Shown in pieces: positions 24,815 through 35,688 of a stretch of DNA of 64,000 bases; position 1 is the stretch's first letter; every line of letters begins with the position of its first letter. Under the pieces are notes generated by a model. The model did not search any database, had not been told where the DNA came from, and worked only from the letters and a program-made list of their open reading frames with translations. The position numbers and the translations under genes are program-made. Source of the stretch: Paracoccus albus (lineage in GTDB: Bacteria > Pseudomonadota > Alphaproteobacteria > Rhodobacterales > Rhodobacteraceae); assembly GCF_027913035.1 (NCBI RefSeq), contig NZ_CP115775.1, positions 1,116,001 to 1,180,000 of the forward strand, written 5' to 3'.

Positions 24815-26938
24815 ATGGCACGCGATTATCCGATTCAGCGTTATCGTAACTTCGGCATCATGGCGCACATCGATGCCGGCAAGACGACAACGACCGAGCG
24901 TATCCTTTACTACACCGGCAAGTCGCACAAGATCGGCGAAGTCCATGACGGCGCCGCGACGATGGACTGGATGGAACAGGAAGCAGAGCGTGGTATCACC
25001 ATTACCTCGGCTGCGACCACGACCTTCTGGCAGCGTCAGGAAGACCCGACCGCTGACGGCACCTCGGATACGAAGTTCCGCTTCAACATCATCGACACCC
25101 CCGGCCACGTTGACTTCACCATCGAAGTCGAACGCTCGCTGGCGGTTCTGGATGGTGCGATCTGCCTGCTGGACGCCAATGCCGGCGTTGAGCCGCAAAC
25201 CGAAACCGTCTGGCGTCAGGCTGACCGCTATAAGGTTCCGCGGATCGTCTTCGTCAACAAGATGGACAAGATCGGCGCGGATTACTTCAACTGCGTCAAG
25301 ATGATCAAGGACCGCACCGGCGGCATCCCGTGCCCGATCGCACTGCCGATCGGTGCCGAGGACAAGCTGGAAGGCATCATCGACCTGATCAAGATGGAAG
25401 AATGGGTCTGGAAAGGTGAAGACCTCGGCGCAAGCTGGGTTCGCCAGCCGATCCGTGCCGAGCTTCAGGATCAGGCCGACGAATGGCGCAACAACATGAT
25501 CGAGCTTGCTGTCGAGCAGGACGATGATGCGATGGAAGCCTATCTGGAAGGCAATGAGCCGGACGAGGATACACTGCGCAAGCTGATCCGTAAGGGTACG
25601 CTGTCGCTGTCCTTCTTCCCGGTCATGGCCGGTTCTGCGTTCAAGAACAAAGGTGTGCAGCCGCTTCTTAACGCCGTGATCGACTTCCTGCCGGCTCCGA
25701 TCGACGTGCCGACCCTGATGGGCTTCTCGCCCGATGACGAAACGGAAACGCGCGATCACGCCCGTCCGGCTGATGACGATGCACCGTTCTCGGCACTGGC
25801 GTTCAAAATCATGAACGACAAGTTCGTCGGCTCGCTGACCTTCTCCCGGATCTATTCGGGCAAGATCAGCAAGGGCGATTCGATGATGAACTCGACCAAG
25901 GGCAAGAACGAGCGTGTCGGCCGCATGATGATCATGCACGCGATTGAGCGTGAAGAGATCGAGAATGCATATGCCGGTGACATCATCGCGCTTGCAGGTC
26001 TGAAAGAAACCACCACGGGTGACACGCTGTGCGATCCCCAGAAGCCGGTGGTTCTGGAAACCATGACCTTCCCCGAGCCGGTGATCGAAATCGCTGTGGA
26101 GCCGAAGTCCAAGGCCGACCAGGAAAAGATGGGCCTCGCCCTTCAGCGCCTGGCTGCCGAAGACCCGTCTTTCCGCGTCGAAACCGATCTGGAATCGGGT
26201 CAGACCATCATGAAGGGCATGGGCGAACTTCACCTCGACATCCTGGTCGACCGCATGAAGCGCGAGTTCAAGGTCGAGGCGAATATCGGTGCGCCGCAGG
26301 TGGCTTACCGCGAAACCATCTCGACCGAGGCCGAGATCGACTACACGCACAAGAAGCAGTCCGGTGGTACCGGTCAGTTCGCCCGCGTGAAGATGATCAT
26401 CACCCCGACCGAGCCGGGCGAAGGTTACTCCTTCGAGTCGCGCATCGTTGGTGGTGCGGTGCCGAAGGAATACATCCCCGGCGTCGAAAAAGGCATCAAG
26501 TCGGTTATGGACAGCGGTCCGCTGGCAGGCTTCCCGGTAATCGACTTCAAGGTCGCACTGGTTGACGGTGCGTTCCACGATGTCGACTCCTCCGTGCTCG
26601 CCTTCGAAATCGCTGCCCGTGCCGGCATGCGTGAAGGTCTGCGTAAAGCGGGTGCGAAGCTGCTGGAGCCGATCATGCGCGTCGAAGTGGTCACGCCGGA
26701 AGAATATACCGGGTCGATCATCGGTGACCTGACCTCCCGTCGCGGGATGGTTCGCGGTCAGGACGCACGCGGCAACGCAAACGTCATCGACGCGTTTGTG
26801 CCGCTGGCGAATATGTTCGGCTATATCAACAACCTGCGTTCCATGTCTTCGGGCCGCGCGGTGTTCACGATGCAGTTCGACCATTACGATGCTGTGCCGC
26901 AGAACATCTCGGAAGAAATCCAGAAGAAATACGCGTAA
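24815..26938 (+). CDS. fusA: Elongation factor G
   Basis: GTPase driving ribosomal translocation and, with RRF, recycling; 707 residues. G1 motif [19 protein letters not shown], switch [11 protein letters not shown] and NKMD are intact. The C-terminal domains IV and V include [11 protein letters not shown] and [23 protein letters not shown]. The ATG follows GGAAGGAAGG. This is the ordinary housekeeping EF-G in str-operon position. The long antisense open frame over it is a codon-bias shadow. Confidence 0.98.
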   Translation: MARDYPIQRYRNFGIMAHIDAGKTTTTERILYYTGKSHKIGEVHDGAATMDWMEQEAERGITITSAATTTFWQRQEDPTADGTSDTKFRFNIIDTPGHVDFTIEVERSLAVLDGAICLLDANAGVEPQTETVWRQADRYKVPRIVFVNKMDKIGADYFNCVKMIKDRTGGIPCPIALPIGAEDKLEGIIDLIKMEEWVWKGEDLGASWVRQPIRAELQDQADEWRNNMIELAVEQDDDAMEAYLEGNEPDEDTLRKLIRKGTLSLSFFPVMAGSAFKNKGVQPLLNAVIDFLPAPIDVPTLMGFSPDDETETRDHARPADDDAPFSALAFKIMNDKFVGSLTFSRIYSGKISKGDSMMNSTKGKNERVGRMMIMHAIEREEIENAYAGDIIALAGLKETTTGDTLCDPQKPVVLETMTFPEPVIEIAVEPKSKADQEKMGLALQRLAAEDPSFRVETDLESGQTIMKGMGELHLDILVDRMKREFKVEANIGAPQVAYRETISTEAEIDYTHKKQSGGTGQFARVKMIITPTEPGEGYSFESRIVGGAVPKEYIPGVEKGIKSVMDSGPLAGFPVIDFKVALVDGAFHDVDSSVLAFEIAARAGMREGLRKAGAKLLEPIMRVEVVTPEEYTGSIIGDLTSRRGMVRGQDARGNANVIDAFVPLANMFGYINNLRSMSSGRAVFTMQFDHYDAVPQNISEEIQKKYA

Positions 26939-26982
26939 TCAAGGCGGTGCGGGGGGAACCTCGCGCCCTACCACCCCTGTAG

Positions 26983-27000
26983 GGTGCGCCTCGGCGCACC
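26983..27000 (+). other. Stem-loop between fusA and tuf
   Basis: Stem GGTGCGC/GCGCACC with loop CTCG, immediately preceded by a second imperfect hairpin (GCGCCCTAC with GTAGGG). It has no T-run. It may set the higher tuf mRNA level by stabilising or processing the transcript; this is inference. Confidence 0.45.
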
Positions 27001-27021
27001 GTCACTCAAAGGAGCTTTGCA

Positions 27022-28197
<1,176 letters not shown>

Positions 28198-28221
28198 TCG
28201 CAACCGCGATATCGTGATGAA

Positions 28222-28250
28222 AGCCCGTCCCGGAAGGGACGGGCTTTTTA
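28222..28250 (+). terminator. Rho-independent terminator of the str operon
   Basis: Perfect 10-bp stem AGCCCGTCCC/GGGACGGGCT, loop GGAA, followed by a T-run. It begins 24 bases past the tuf stop, so the str operon ends here rather than running into the S10 genes. Confidence 0.93.
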
Positions 28251-28387
28251 GTGGGGTGGGTCGTCATGGGTGATCGCCCCGTCTGAGGTATGATCACAAG
28301 CCCGTCCCGAGCGGGCGAGCATTACGCTGCCGAGGCGTATCTTAACTTGATTTTGATGACTGAATGGCTATATTCATCTCAAAGGTT

Positions 28388-28438
28388 CCTCCCCGATGAA
28401 AAGAACCCAAGGGGTTCTCCGCAAGGTAGTCGGGGAGG
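28388..28438 (-). ncRNA. Structured RNA element directly downstream of the DUF3800 gene
   Basis: Outer 9-bp stem CCTCCCCGA/TCGGGGAGG encloses an inner hairpin GAACCC-AAG-GGGTTC, with unpaired segments of 6 and 12 bases. On the minus strand it starts six bases after the DUF3800 stop. Several conserved RNA motifs named DUF3800-I and onward were described beside DUF3800 genes; assignment to one of them is from memory and needs a covariance search. A plain terminator is the alternative, as TTTT follows the inner hairpin. Confidence 0.55.
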
Positions 28439-28444
28439 TCGTTT

Positions 28445-29137
28445 TCAGTAGTAGTGCCGCCTTCCAGTGCGAAAGATGTCGAATTCGCTCCTGATCAGAG
28501 GCTCTATTAAGCTATGATGCTGAAGCTGCTTTCTCTCCCATTTTCTTAATATGGCCCAGTTGATGTAGTCGGCAATTTGTAGGCCGTAATGGGCCTTTGA
28601 CCTGTGATGCATCAGCCGATATGGTGTGCTGTCAGGAAGCATTTGGGATAGCGTAACTTTAACGGCCTTTTCTATCGCGCGCCTTTTTCGGTTAACAGGG
28701 ATGGAATCTGTTATGATCACAAGTTCGCCTATCCCGTTGGGACACCTCTCAACAACGTAGCGCAACAGATATCCCAACATCCTAGGGTAGAAATTCTCCG
28801 GTGCCTGAAGGGCTGGACCGGTCTTCCTCTTCTCGACAACGACCGCATCAGCGCATGCAAGAGGCAAGTTATCAGCCAGCATTTGAAACACACGCTCTTT
28901 TATATGTGAGTTGTCTTCGGCGCAGTGGAAATATTCAAGGTCGATGCGAGGCGGAACTCGGAACTCCAAGAGGTCATATTTGTAGGTGTCGAGAAACGTG
29001 TGCAGCCTAAACGGTCGCATCATCGACACACTGGTGAGTGTAAAATACTCCGACCCACTCGGCGAAAAATCAAAATTTCCGCCCTCGTCTAGGAAAACAT
29101 ACAGGGTGGGTGCTGCTTCGGTTGAAATATCGAGCAT
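28445..29137 (-). CDS. DUF3800 domain-containing protein
   Basis: About 230 residues in the DUF3800 family, an RNase H-like-fold group of unknown function often found with mobile or defence genes. Visible hallmarks are the start LYVFLDEGGNFDF, a central VVVEKRKTG, VIITDSIPVN and the C-terminal KAHYGLQIADYINWAI containing the conserved Asp. The frame extends to a GTG at 29233, but the extra 32 residues lack family character and ATG 29137 is preferred. AT-richer than the ribosomal genes on both sides, it looks inserted between tuf and rpsJ. An RNA-like structure follows the stop. Confidence 0.85.
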   Translation of the reverse strand: MLDISTEAAPTLYVFLDEGGNFDFSPSGSEYFTLTSVSMMRPFRLHTFLDTYKYDLLEFRVPPRIDLEYFHCAEDNSHIKERVFQMLADNLPLACADAVVVEKRKTGPALQAPENFYPRMLGYLLRYVVERCPNGIGELVIITDSIPVNRKRRAIEKAVKVTLSQMLPDSTPYRLMHHRSKAHYGLQIADYINWAILRKWERKQLQHHSLIEPLIRSEFDIFRTGRRHYY

Positions 29138-29286
29138 AGAATCTGTAGCGATGACTGTCGGCCGAGTAGAAATAATCCCGGCGTTCAATGCAATCGGATT
29201 CTCTGCAACGCTACCCTTGACCCTCACACCCACATGACGCTATACGCGCCCATCGCGACCGAATCCGCTTGAATCAAAGGATTCGC

Positions 29287-29320
29287 TTGCATCTGACGGG
29301 GCCGCCCCCTATAGGGCGGC
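29287..29320 (+). promoter_or_regulatory. Promoter of the S10 operon, superposed on a hairpin
   Basis: TTGCAT (29287-29292), 17 bases, TATAGG (29310-29315). The -10 element falls mostly in the loop of the stem GCCGCCC/GGGCGGC (29301-29320), which has TTCGCAGTTTTT after it and could also act as a terminator for transcripts arriving from upstream. Confidence 0.6.
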
Positions 29321-29410
29321 TTCGCAGTTTTTATATGAGGTCCGATGCTGGCGCCGCGTGGTGTGTCGTCAGCCTCTCGACTGGAACCCTCAAAGCTCCG
29401 AGGGATGACG

Positions 29411-29719
29411 ATGCAAAGTCAGAATATCCGCATTCGGCTGAAGGCGTTCGATTACCGCGTGCTGGATGCCAGCACCCAGGAAATCGTGAACACCGCCAAG
29501 CGCACGGGTGCCACGGTTCGCGGGCCGATCCCGCTGCCGAACAAGATCGAGAAATTCACCGTCCTGCGCGGTCCGCATATCGACAAGAAATCGCGCGACC
29601 AGTGGGAAATCCGCACGCATAAGCGTCTGCTGGACATCGTCGATCCGACGCCGCAGACCGTCGACGCGCTGATGAAGCTCGACCTCGCCGCTGGCGTGGA
29701 TGTCGAGATCAAAGTGTAA
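29411..29719 (+). CDS. rpsJ: 30S ribosomal protein S10
   Basis: Small-subunit head protein (and NusE in antitermination), 102 residues. It begins [20 protein letters not shown] and carries the [19 protein letters not shown] loop. The ATG at 29411 is favoured over one six bases upstream because GAGG at 29400-29403 is then correctly spaced. First gene of the S10 operon, with its own promoter about 100 bases upstream. Separated from tuf by the DUF3800 insertion. Confidence 0.97.
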   Translation: MQSQNIRIRLKAFDYRVLDASTQEIVNTAKRTGATVRGPIPLPNKIEKFTVLRGPHIDKKSRDQWEIRTHKRLLDIVDPTPQTVDALMKLDLAAGVDVEIKV

Positions 29720-29728
29720 GGGGGCAAC

Positions 29729-30598
29729 ATGCGTACGGGTGTTATCGCCAAGAAGCTGGGCATGACCCGGCTGTTTCTGGAAGATGGCCGCCAGGTTCCG
29801 GTGACCGTCCTCCATCTCGACAACCTTCAGGTGATCTCGCAGCGCACTGCCGACCGTGATGGCTATGTGGCCGTCCAGCTGGGCGCGGGCGATGCGAAAG
29901 CCAAGCGCGTCTCCGCGCCGGTTCGCGGCCATTTCGCGAAAGCCGGTGTCGCGCCGAAGCGCAAGATCGCCGAGTTCCGCGTCAGCGAAGACAATCTGGT
30001 CGAAGTTGGTGAAGAGATCGTGGCCGATCACTATTTCGCCGGCCAGTTCGTCGATGTTGCGGGCACGTCCATCGGTAAAGGTTTTGCCGGTGCGATGAAG
30101 CGTCACAACTTCGGCGGTCTGCGTGCCTCTCATGGTGTGTCGATCAGCCACCGCTCGCACGGTTCGACCGGTCAGTGTCAGGATCCGGGCAAGGTGTTCA
30201 AGGGCAAGAAAATGGCCGGTCATCTTGGTGCCGTTCGCGTCACCACGCAGAACCTGCAGGTCATCAAGACCGACAGCGACCGCGGCCTGATCATGGTCAA
30301 GGGCTCTGTTCCGGGTTCCAAAGGTGGCTGGGTTGTCATCAAGGATGCCGTCAAGAAAGAGGCGCCTGAGAACCTGATCACCCCGGCTGCGACGCGTTCG
30401 AAGCTGAAAGAAGCGCAGCGCGTTGCCGAAGAAGCCGCAGCAGCTGCTGCTGCCGAGGAAGAAGCTGCCCGCGAGGAAGCCGCACGTCTGGCTGCCGAGC
30501 AGGAAGCTGCAGCGCTCGCCGAAGCTGAAGCGTCGATCGAGGCTGACAAGGCCGCCGAAGACGGTGCTGCACCGGAAGGCGAAGGAGACAAGGAATGA
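29729..30598 (+). CDS. rplC: 50S ribosomal protein L3 with acidic C-terminal tail
   Basis: Early-assembly large-subunit protein, 289 residues. The body (about 1-220) is normal: [20 protein letters not shown], the [15 protein letters not shown] loop and [20 protein letters not shown], which contains the Gln methylated by PrmB. The last 65 residues form an Ala/Glu-rich helical tail absent from E. coli L3 (209 residues). Extensions of this type occur in related alphaproteobacteria. The stop overlaps rplD by four bases (ATGA). Confidence 0.97.
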   Translation: MRTGVIAKKLGMTRLFLEDGRQVPVTVLHLDNLQVISQRTADRDGYVAVQLGAGDAKAKRVSAPVRGHFAKAGVAPKRKIAEFRVSEDNLVEVGEEIVADHYFAGQFVDVAGTSIGKGFAGAMKRHNFGGLRASHGVSISHRSHGSTGQCQDPGKVFKGKKMAGHLGAVRVTTQNLQVIKTDSDRGLIMVKGSVPGSKGGWVVIKDAVKKEAPENLITPAATRSKLKEAQRVAEEAAAAAAAEEEAAREEAARLAAEQEAAALAEAEASIEADKAAEDGAAPEGEGDKE

Positions 30599-31215
30599 AA
30601 CTCGATGTGATCAAGCTGGACTCCGGTAAGGCCGGGTCCATCGAGCTGGCCGACGAGGTCTTCGGGCTGGAGCCGCGCGGCGACATCCTGCAGCGCGTCG
30701 TCCGCTGGCAGCGTGCCAAGGCACAGGCCGGGACGCACTCGGTTCTGGGTAAGTCGGAAGTCAGCTACTCGACCAAGAAGATCTATCGCCAGAAAGGCAC
30801 CGGCGGCGCTCGTCACGGTTCCCGCAAGGCGCCGATCTTCCGCAAGGGTGGTGTCTACAAGGGTCCGACCCCGCGTTCGCACGCCTTCGATCTGCCGAAA
30901 AAGGTCCGCGCGCTTGGCCTCAAGCATGCGCTGTCGGCCAAGGCAACCGCAGGTGAACTGGTGGTGATCGAGGATCTGAACATTGCCGACACCAAGACCT
31001 CGGCCGTTGCAAAAGCGGTCAAGGAAAACGGCTGGAAGCGCGTTCTGGTCATCGACGGTGCCGACGTGAACGAGGGCTTTGCCCGCGCCGCGCGCAATCT
31101 CGATGGCGTCGATGTGCTGCCGTCGATGGGCGCAAACGTCTATGACATCCTCAAGCGTGACACGCTGGTGATCACGCGTGCTGGTGTCGAAGCACTGGAG
31201 GCTCGCCTGAAATGA
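30595..31215 (+). CDS. rplD: 50S ribosomal protein L4
   Basis: Large-subunit protein lining the exit tunnel, 206 residues. It contains [20 protein letters not shown], the basic tunnel loop, and the C-terminal [20 protein letters not shown]. In enteric bacteria L4 represses this operon at its leader; no L4-leader structure was recognised here. It overlaps both neighbours by four bases, so rplC-rplD-rplW are translationally coupled. Confidence 0.97.
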   Translation: MKLDVIKLDSGKAGSIELADEVFGLEPRGDILQRVVRWQRAKAQAGTHSVLGKSEVSYSTKKIYRQKGTGGARHGSRKAPIFRKGGVYKGPTPRSHAFDLPKKVRALGLKHALSAKATAGELVVIEDLNIADTKTSAVAKAVKENGWKRVLVIDGADVNEGFARAARNLDGVDVLPSMGANVYDILKRDTLVITRAGVEALEARLK

Positions 31216-31508
31216 GCGCGAAAGCTGAACATTACGACGTGATCCGCAAGCCGGTCATCACTGAAAAGGCAACGCTGGCTGGTGAAGTCAATGCGTTCGT
31301 TTTCGAAGTGGCGATTGACGCGAACAAACCGCAGATCAAGGAAGCTGTGGAAAACCTGTTCGACGTCAAGGTGAAAGCGGTGAACACCACCGTGACCAAA
31401 GGCAAACACAAGCGTTTCCGCGGCCGCCCCGGCGTCCGTTCCGACGTGAAGAAAGCCTATGTCACGCTGGAAGAAGGCAATTCGATCGACGTGTCCACCG
31501 GACTCTGA
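31212..31508 (+). CDS. rplW: 50S ribosomal protein L23
   Basis: 98-residue protein at the exit of the peptide tunnel, docking site for trigger factor and SRP. It contains [20 protein letters not shown], the [19 protein letters not shown] loop and a standard C-terminus. ATG overlaps the rplD stop by four bases. An 80-base gap with no clear terminator separates it from rplB. Confidence 0.97.
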   Translation: MSAKAEHYDVIRKPVITEKATLAGEVNAFVFEVAIDANKPQIKEAVENLFDVKVKAVNTTVTKGKHKRFRGRPGVRSDVKKAYVTLEEGNSIDVSTGL

Positions 31509-31587
31509 TCGTAACCAGAAGATCGCGGTTCCCGTTCGCGGGGGCCGCATAACTATTTGACGAAACAAAGCAACGGAAGACAGAAAG

Positions 31588-32424
31588 ATGGCACTCAAGT
31601 CGTATAAACCGACGACGCCTGGCCAGCGTGGGCTGGTTCTGATCGACCGTTCGGAGCTTTGGAAAGGTCGTCCGGTCAAAACCCTTACCGAGGGTCTGAC
31701 CAAGAAGGGCGGCCGGAACAATACCGGACGGATCACCATGCGCCGCAAAGGCGGCGGGGCAAAGCGCCTGTATCGCATCGTCGATTTCAAGCGCAACAAG
31801 TTCGATGTATCGGCAACGGTCGAGCGGATCGAATACGATCCCAACCGCACCGCTTTCATCGCGCTGATCAAATATGAAGATGGCGAGCAGGCCTATATCC
31901 TTGCACCTCAGCGTCTGGCTGTTGGCGATAAGGTGATCGCTGGCGCCAAGGTCGACGTAAAGCCGGGCAACACCATGCCTTTCTCAGGCATGCCGATCGG
32001 CACGATCGTCCACAATGTCGAGCTGAAGCCCGGCAAAGGCGGTCAGATTGCACGTTCCGCCGGAACCTACGCTCAGTTTGTTGGCCGTGACGGTGGCTAC
32101 GCCCAGATCCGCCTTTCCTCGGGCGAGCTGCGCATGGTCCGTCAGGAATGTCTGGCCACCATCGGTGCTGTTTCGAATGCCGATCATTCGAACCAGAACT
32201 TCGGTAAAGCCGGCCGCAACCGCCACAAGGGCATCCGCCCGAGCGTTCGCGGTGTCGCTATGAACCCGATCGACCACCCGCATGGTGGTGGTGAGGGCCG
32301 CACTTCGGGTGGCCGTACGCCGGTTACGCCCTGGGGTAAGGACACCAAGGGTAAAAAGACCCGCACGAACAAATCGACCGACAAGTATATCCTGCGGTCG
32401 CGTCACGCGAAGAAGGGACGTTAA
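31588..32424 (+). CDS. rplB: 50S ribosomal protein L2
   Basis: Peptidyl-transferase-centre protein, 278 residues. It begins [20 protein letters not shown] and ends with [21 protein letters not shown], containing the conserved His needed for peptidyl transfer, followed by the basic tail. An AACGGAAGA sequence precedes the ATG. rpsS starts three bases after its stop. Confidence 0.98.
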   Translation: MALKSYKPTTPGQRGLVLIDRSELWKGRPVKTLTEGLTKKGGRNNTGRITMRRKGGGAKRLYRIVDFKRNKFDVSATVERIEYDPNRTAFIALIKYEDGEQAYILAPQRLAVGDKVIAGAKVDVKPGNTMPFSGMPIGTIVHNVELKPGKGGQIARSAGTYAQFVGRDGGYAQIRLSSGELRMVRQECLATIGAVSNADHSNQNFGKAGRNRHKGIRPSVRGVAMNPIDHPHGGGEGRTSGGRTPVTPWGKDTKGKKTRTNKSTDKYILRSRHAKKGR

Positions 32425-32427
32425 TCC

Positions 32428-32706
32428 ATGGCACGTTCTGTTTGGAAAGGCCCGTTCGTCGACGCCTATGTTCTGAAGAAGGCGGAAAAAGCCCGCGAAT
32501 CCGGCAAGTCCGACGTGATCAAGATCTGGTCGCGCCGCTCGACAATCCTGCCGCAATTCGTTGGTCTGACTTTCGGCGTCTATAACGGTCAAAAGCACAT
32601 CCCGGTCAATGTTTCCGAGGATATGATCGGCCAGAAGTTCGGTGAGTATTCACCGACGCGGACCTATTACGGTCACGCAGCCGACAAGAAAGCGAAAAGG
32701 AAGTAA
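32428..32706 (+). CDS. rpsS: 30S ribosomal protein S19
   Basis: 92-residue head protein of the small subunit. Diagnostic segments are [41 protein letters not shown] and [20 protein letters not shown]. Three bases after rplB and five before rplV, in normal S10-operon order. Confidence 0.98.
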   Translation: MARSVWKGPFVDAYVLKKAEKARESGKSDVIKIWSRRSTILPQFVGLTFGVYNGQKHIPVNVSEDMIGQKFGEYSPTRTYYGHAADKKAKRK

Positions 32707-32711
32707 TCGTC

Positions 32712-33164
32712 ATGGGTAAGGAAAAGAATCCGCGCCGCGTGGCGGATAACGAAGCGATGGCGAAGACCAAGATGCTTCGCACCTCGCCGCAGAAACTGAA
32801 TCTCGTCGCCGGTCTGATCCGCGGCAAGAAGGTCGAAACGGCTCTGTCCGATCTGACCTTCTCGAAGCGCCGTATCGCTGGCGACGTGAAGAAGTGCCTG
32901 CAATCGGCCATCGCGAATGCCGAGAACAACCATAATCTGGACGTCGACAACCTGATCGTTGCCGAAGCATGGGTTGGTAAGAACCTTGTCATGAAGCGCG
33001 GTCGTCCGCGCGCCCGTGGTCGTTATGGCCGCATCATGAAGCCGTTCTCGGAAATCACCATCAAGCTGCGTGAGGTCGATCCGGCCGCTGCCGCGGCTGC
33101 TGCCGAAGCCAAGAAGGCTTCGCGCAAGACCGCCAAGGCAGAAACCGCAGAGGAGCAAGCGTAA
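32712..33164 (+). CDS. rplV: 50S ribosomal protein L22
   Basis: Large-subunit protein with a beta-hairpin reaching the exit tunnel, 150 residues. The L22 core ([20 protein letters not shown], ending [19 protein letters not shown]) is flanked by a short N-terminal and a 25-residue Ala/Lys-rich C-terminal extension compared with the 110-residue E. coli protein. Its stop and the rpsC ATG share one base. Confidence 0.97.
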   Translation: MGKEKNPRRVADNEAMAKTKMLRTSPQKLNLVAGLIRGKKVETALSDLTFSKRRIAGDVKKCLQSAIANAENNHNLDVDNLIVAEAWVGKNLVMKRGRPRARGRYGRIMKPFSEITIKLREVDPAAAAAAAEAKKASRKTAKAETAEEQA

Positions 33165-33880
33165 TGGGTCAGAAGGTTAACCCCGTCGGGATGCGCCTCC
33201 AGGTCAATCGCACCTGGGACAGCCGTTGGTACGCCGACGACAAAGAGTACGGCGATCTGCTGCTCGAAGACCTGAAAATCCGGGAATTCGTCAAGAAAGA
33301 AGCCAAGCAGGCCGGCATCAGCCGCGTCATCATCGAGCGTCCGCACAAAAAATGCCGCGTGACCATTCATGCTGCACGTCCGGGCGTCATCATCGGCAAG
33401 AAGGGCGCCGATATCGAGGTTCTGCGCAAGAAGCTGTCGCAATTTACCGACAGCGAACTGCACCTGAACATCGTTGAGGTTCGCAAGCCGGAACTGGACG
33501 CCCAACTGGTCGCTGAATCGATTGCGCAGCAGTTGGAGCGCCGGGTTTCGTTCCGCCGCGCCATGAAGCGCGCTGTTCAGAACTCGATGCGTATGGGTGC
33601 GCTTGGGATCCGCGTTAACGTCGCCGGCCGTCTGGGCGGTGCCGAGATCGCACGGACCGAGTGGTATCGTGAAGGTCGCGTTCCGCTGCACACGCTGCGT
33701 GCGGATATCGACTATGCACTGGCAGAGGCCATGACCCCTTACGGGATCATCGGCATCAAGGTCTGGATCTTCAAAGGCGAGATCATGGAACATGATCCGC
33801 AGGCCCGTGACCGCAAGGCTGCCGAAGCTCAGGACGGTCCGGCCCCGCGTGGCCCACGTCGCGACCGCGACAGCCGGTAA
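33164..33880 (+). CDS. rpsC: 30S ribosomal protein S3
   Basis: Small-subunit protein at the mRNA entry, 238 residues. It begins [20 protein letters not shown]; the KH domain has [20 protein letters not shown]. The S3 C-domain ([20 protein letters not shown], then [15 protein letters not shown]) is complete, with a charged tail. ATG shares a base with the rplV stop. Confidence 0.98.
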   Translation: MGQKVNPVGMRLQVNRTWDSRWYADDKEYGDLLLEDLKIREFVKKEAKQAGISRVIIERPHKKCRVTIHAARPGVIIGKKGADIEVLRKKLSQFTDSELHLNIVEVRKPELDAQLVAESIAQQLERRVSFRRAMKRAVQNSMRMGALGIRVNVAGRLGGAEIARTEWYREGRVPLHTLRADIDYALAEAMTPYGIIGIKVWIFKGEIMEHDPQARDRKAAEAQDGPAPRGPRRDRDSR

Positions 33881-33893
33881 GGAGTAGGAAACA

Positions 33894-34307
33894 ATGCTGC
33901 AACCGAAACGGACGAAGTTCCGCAAACAGCACAAGGGCCGGATTCACGGCGAAGCCAAAGGTGGCTTCGACATCAACTTCGGTTCGTTCGCCCTGAAAGC
34001 GACCGAGCCGGAGCGTGTCACCGCCCGCCAGATCGAAGCGGCCCGCCGCGCGATCACCCGTCACATGAAGCGTCAGGGCCGGGTCTGGATCCGGGTTTTC
34101 CCGGACGTGCCGGTTTCCTCGAAGCCGACCGAAGTGCGGATGGGTAAAGGTAAGGGTTCGGTCGATTACTGGGCCGCCCGCGTCCATCCGGGCCGGATCA
34201 TGTTCGAGATCGACGGCGTCGCCGACAACATCGCACGCGAGGCACTGCGCCTTGGCGCGATGAAACTGCCGGTCACGACCCGCATCGTCGAGCGTTCGGA
34301 CTGGTAA
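33894..34307 (+). CDS. rplP: 50S ribosomal protein L16
   Basis: 137-residue protein near the A-site and central protuberance. It begins [20 protein letters not shown] and contains [20 protein letters not shown] and [28 protein letters not shown] precedes the ATG. It is the last gene of this transcription unit. A terminator follows and rpmC-rpsQ, which follow L16 in most bacteria, are not here. Confidence 0.98.
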   Translation: MLQPKRTKFRKQHKGRIHGEAKGGFDINFGSFALKATEPERVTARQIEAARRAITRHMKRQGRVWIRVFPDVPVSSKPTEVRMGKGKGSVDYWAARVHPGRIMFEIDGVADNIAREALRLGAMKLPVTTRIVERSDW

Positions 34308-34334
34308 GTCCGGCATCCGACCGAAGGAAATCTG

Positions 34335-34363
34335 AAAACCCCGCCAGAGATGGCGGGGTTTTT
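34335..34363 (+). terminator. Rho-independent terminator after rplP
   Basis: 12-bp perfect stem AAAACCCCGCCA/TGGCGGGGTTTT, loop GAGA, T-rich tail. It ends the S10 transcript 28 bases after rplP, so the rest of the ribosomal genes must be transcribed from elsewhere. Confidence 0.95.
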
Positions 34364-34404
34364 GTTTGGGTATCCGGGCCTTCTGCGCAGATGCCGCCTA
34401 TGCT

Positions 34405-35178
34405 TCAGCCAAGGAAATCGGCAATCGCATCAGCAACCTGTTTCGGCTCCTCTGCGTGGAGCCAGTGCCCGCAATTGGCAATATAGCGCAGCTCTGCCTG
34501 CGGGAAATATTCGTGGATCGCATCTGCGTTCTTTCCCTCCCGTGCATAGTCGGAATCTGCACCGGCAAGGAACAATGCTGGCCCGTCGAATGCGCCTTTT
34601 GGCAGGCCGTCCGGCCAGCCAACCAGCGATGACATCTGATCAGACAGCACCGGCAGATTAAGCTTCCAGCGTGGTGGGGCGGCCTTCAGATCGAGGCTTT
34701 GCAGAAGGAAGGCGCGCACGCCGGGTTCATCCACCGATTGCGCCAACCGCTTGTCCGCCTCTGACCGCAGCTTCAGCCCGTCCAGATCAAGGGCCTGCAT
34801 CGCGTCGACATATTCCTGCTGCGTGTGACTGTAGCTGACCGGGGCAATATCCAGCACCGCAAGCTTGCGAACCATTTGTGGATGGCTCAGGGCCAGCACC
34901 ATTGACGCCTTGCCACCCATCGAATGGCCGACCACATCGGCCTTGCCGCCATGGGCCTCGATCAGATCGCGCAGATCACCAGCTAGCGCAGGATATGAAT
35001 GGTCGGGATCATGGGGAGAGTCGCCATGATTGCGCATATCGACAGAGATCACCTTGCGGTGCTCGTCCAGCCGTCTGGCGATGCCGCCAAGATTCCTGGC
35101 CGATCCGAACAGACCGTGTACCAGAAGGACGGGCGGCATCCCGTGATCGTCGCCGGAAATGAGTGTGTTCAGTTTCAT
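34405..35178 (-). CDS. Alpha/beta fold hydrolase (YbfF-like esterase)
   Basis: 257-residue alpha/beta hydrolase. The oxyanion region is LLVHGLFGSARN, the nucleophile elbow VVGHSMGGKAS gives Ser near 100, an acidic residue lies near FLAGADSDY, and the catalytic His is in NCGHWLHAEEP near the C-terminus. Close in layout to YbfF and human ABHD11-type esterases acting on acyl-CoA or ester substrates; the true substrate is unknown. It converges on the S10 operon and is divergent from the next gene. Confidence 0.92.
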   Translation of the reverse strand: MKLNTLISGDDHGMPPVLLVHGLFGSARNLGGIARRLDEHRKVISVDMRNHGDSPHDPDHSYPALAGDLRDLIEAHGGKADVVGHSMGGKASMVLALSHPQMVRKLAVLDIAPVSYSHTQQEYVDAMQALDLDGLKLRSEADKRLAQSVDEPGVRAFLLQSLDLKAAPPRWKLNLPVLSDQMSSLVGWPDGLPKGAFDGPALFLAGADSDYAREGKNADAIHEYFPQAELRYIANCGHWLHAEEPKQVADAIADFLG

Positions 35179-35248
35179 GGCAACAGCTTAGCCGGGCTGG
35201 AATGCCTTCGCCAGCCCGTCTATGATCCCGGCGCAAATGAGGGACGCA

Positions 35249-35632
35249 ATGACACCGCTGAACGTAAGAAGCTGGGCCGAAGAGGTCGCCGTGCTGATGG
35301 CAACGCGCCTTGGCGGTGCCCGCCGGGGCGAGGCGATTGACCTGGACACGATGCTGCGTCGTCGCGGCGGCGCATTGCCGCGCAACCTGTATAAGCAGGC
35401 CGTGATCCTGCGCGATGCTGAGACGATCACCAACGCCCCCAAGATCGCCCGTCAGACCGATTTCCGTGGTGCCGCGCAGGCCCATGCAGATCTGGTCGCA
35501 TATCTGAAACCGTTCGGACGCGTGACGCGGATGCAGGAAAAGGCGACAAATTTTGCAGCTTCGGTCGTCTTTGGCCTTCTGGTTCTGGGGATCGTGATTA
35601 TCTGGGTTCTGGTCTCGCAGGGTTATCTGTAG
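35249..35632 (+). CDS. Small membrane-anchored hypothetical protein
   Basis: 127 residues, with one C-terminal transmembrane helix ([21 protein letters not shown]) and a cytosolic N-terminal part rich in Arg and Leu ([20 protein letters not shown]). No family is recognised. ATG 35249 has GAGGGA at 35239-35244 in good spacing; two in-frame ATGs upstream lack this. It lies 56 bases before miaB on the same strand, probably co-transcribed. Confidence 0.75.
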   Translation: MTPLNVRSWAEEVAVLMATRLGGARRGEAIDLDTMLRRRGGALPRNLYKQAVILRDAETITNAPKIARQTDFRGAAQAHADLVAYLKPFGRVTRMQEKATNFAASVVFGLLVLGIVIIWVLVSQGYL

Positions 35633-35688
35633 GCGCGGCTTTGCTTCGCTGCGCCTTTCGGATATTAGGCGCGCAAAGGAATCCGATC

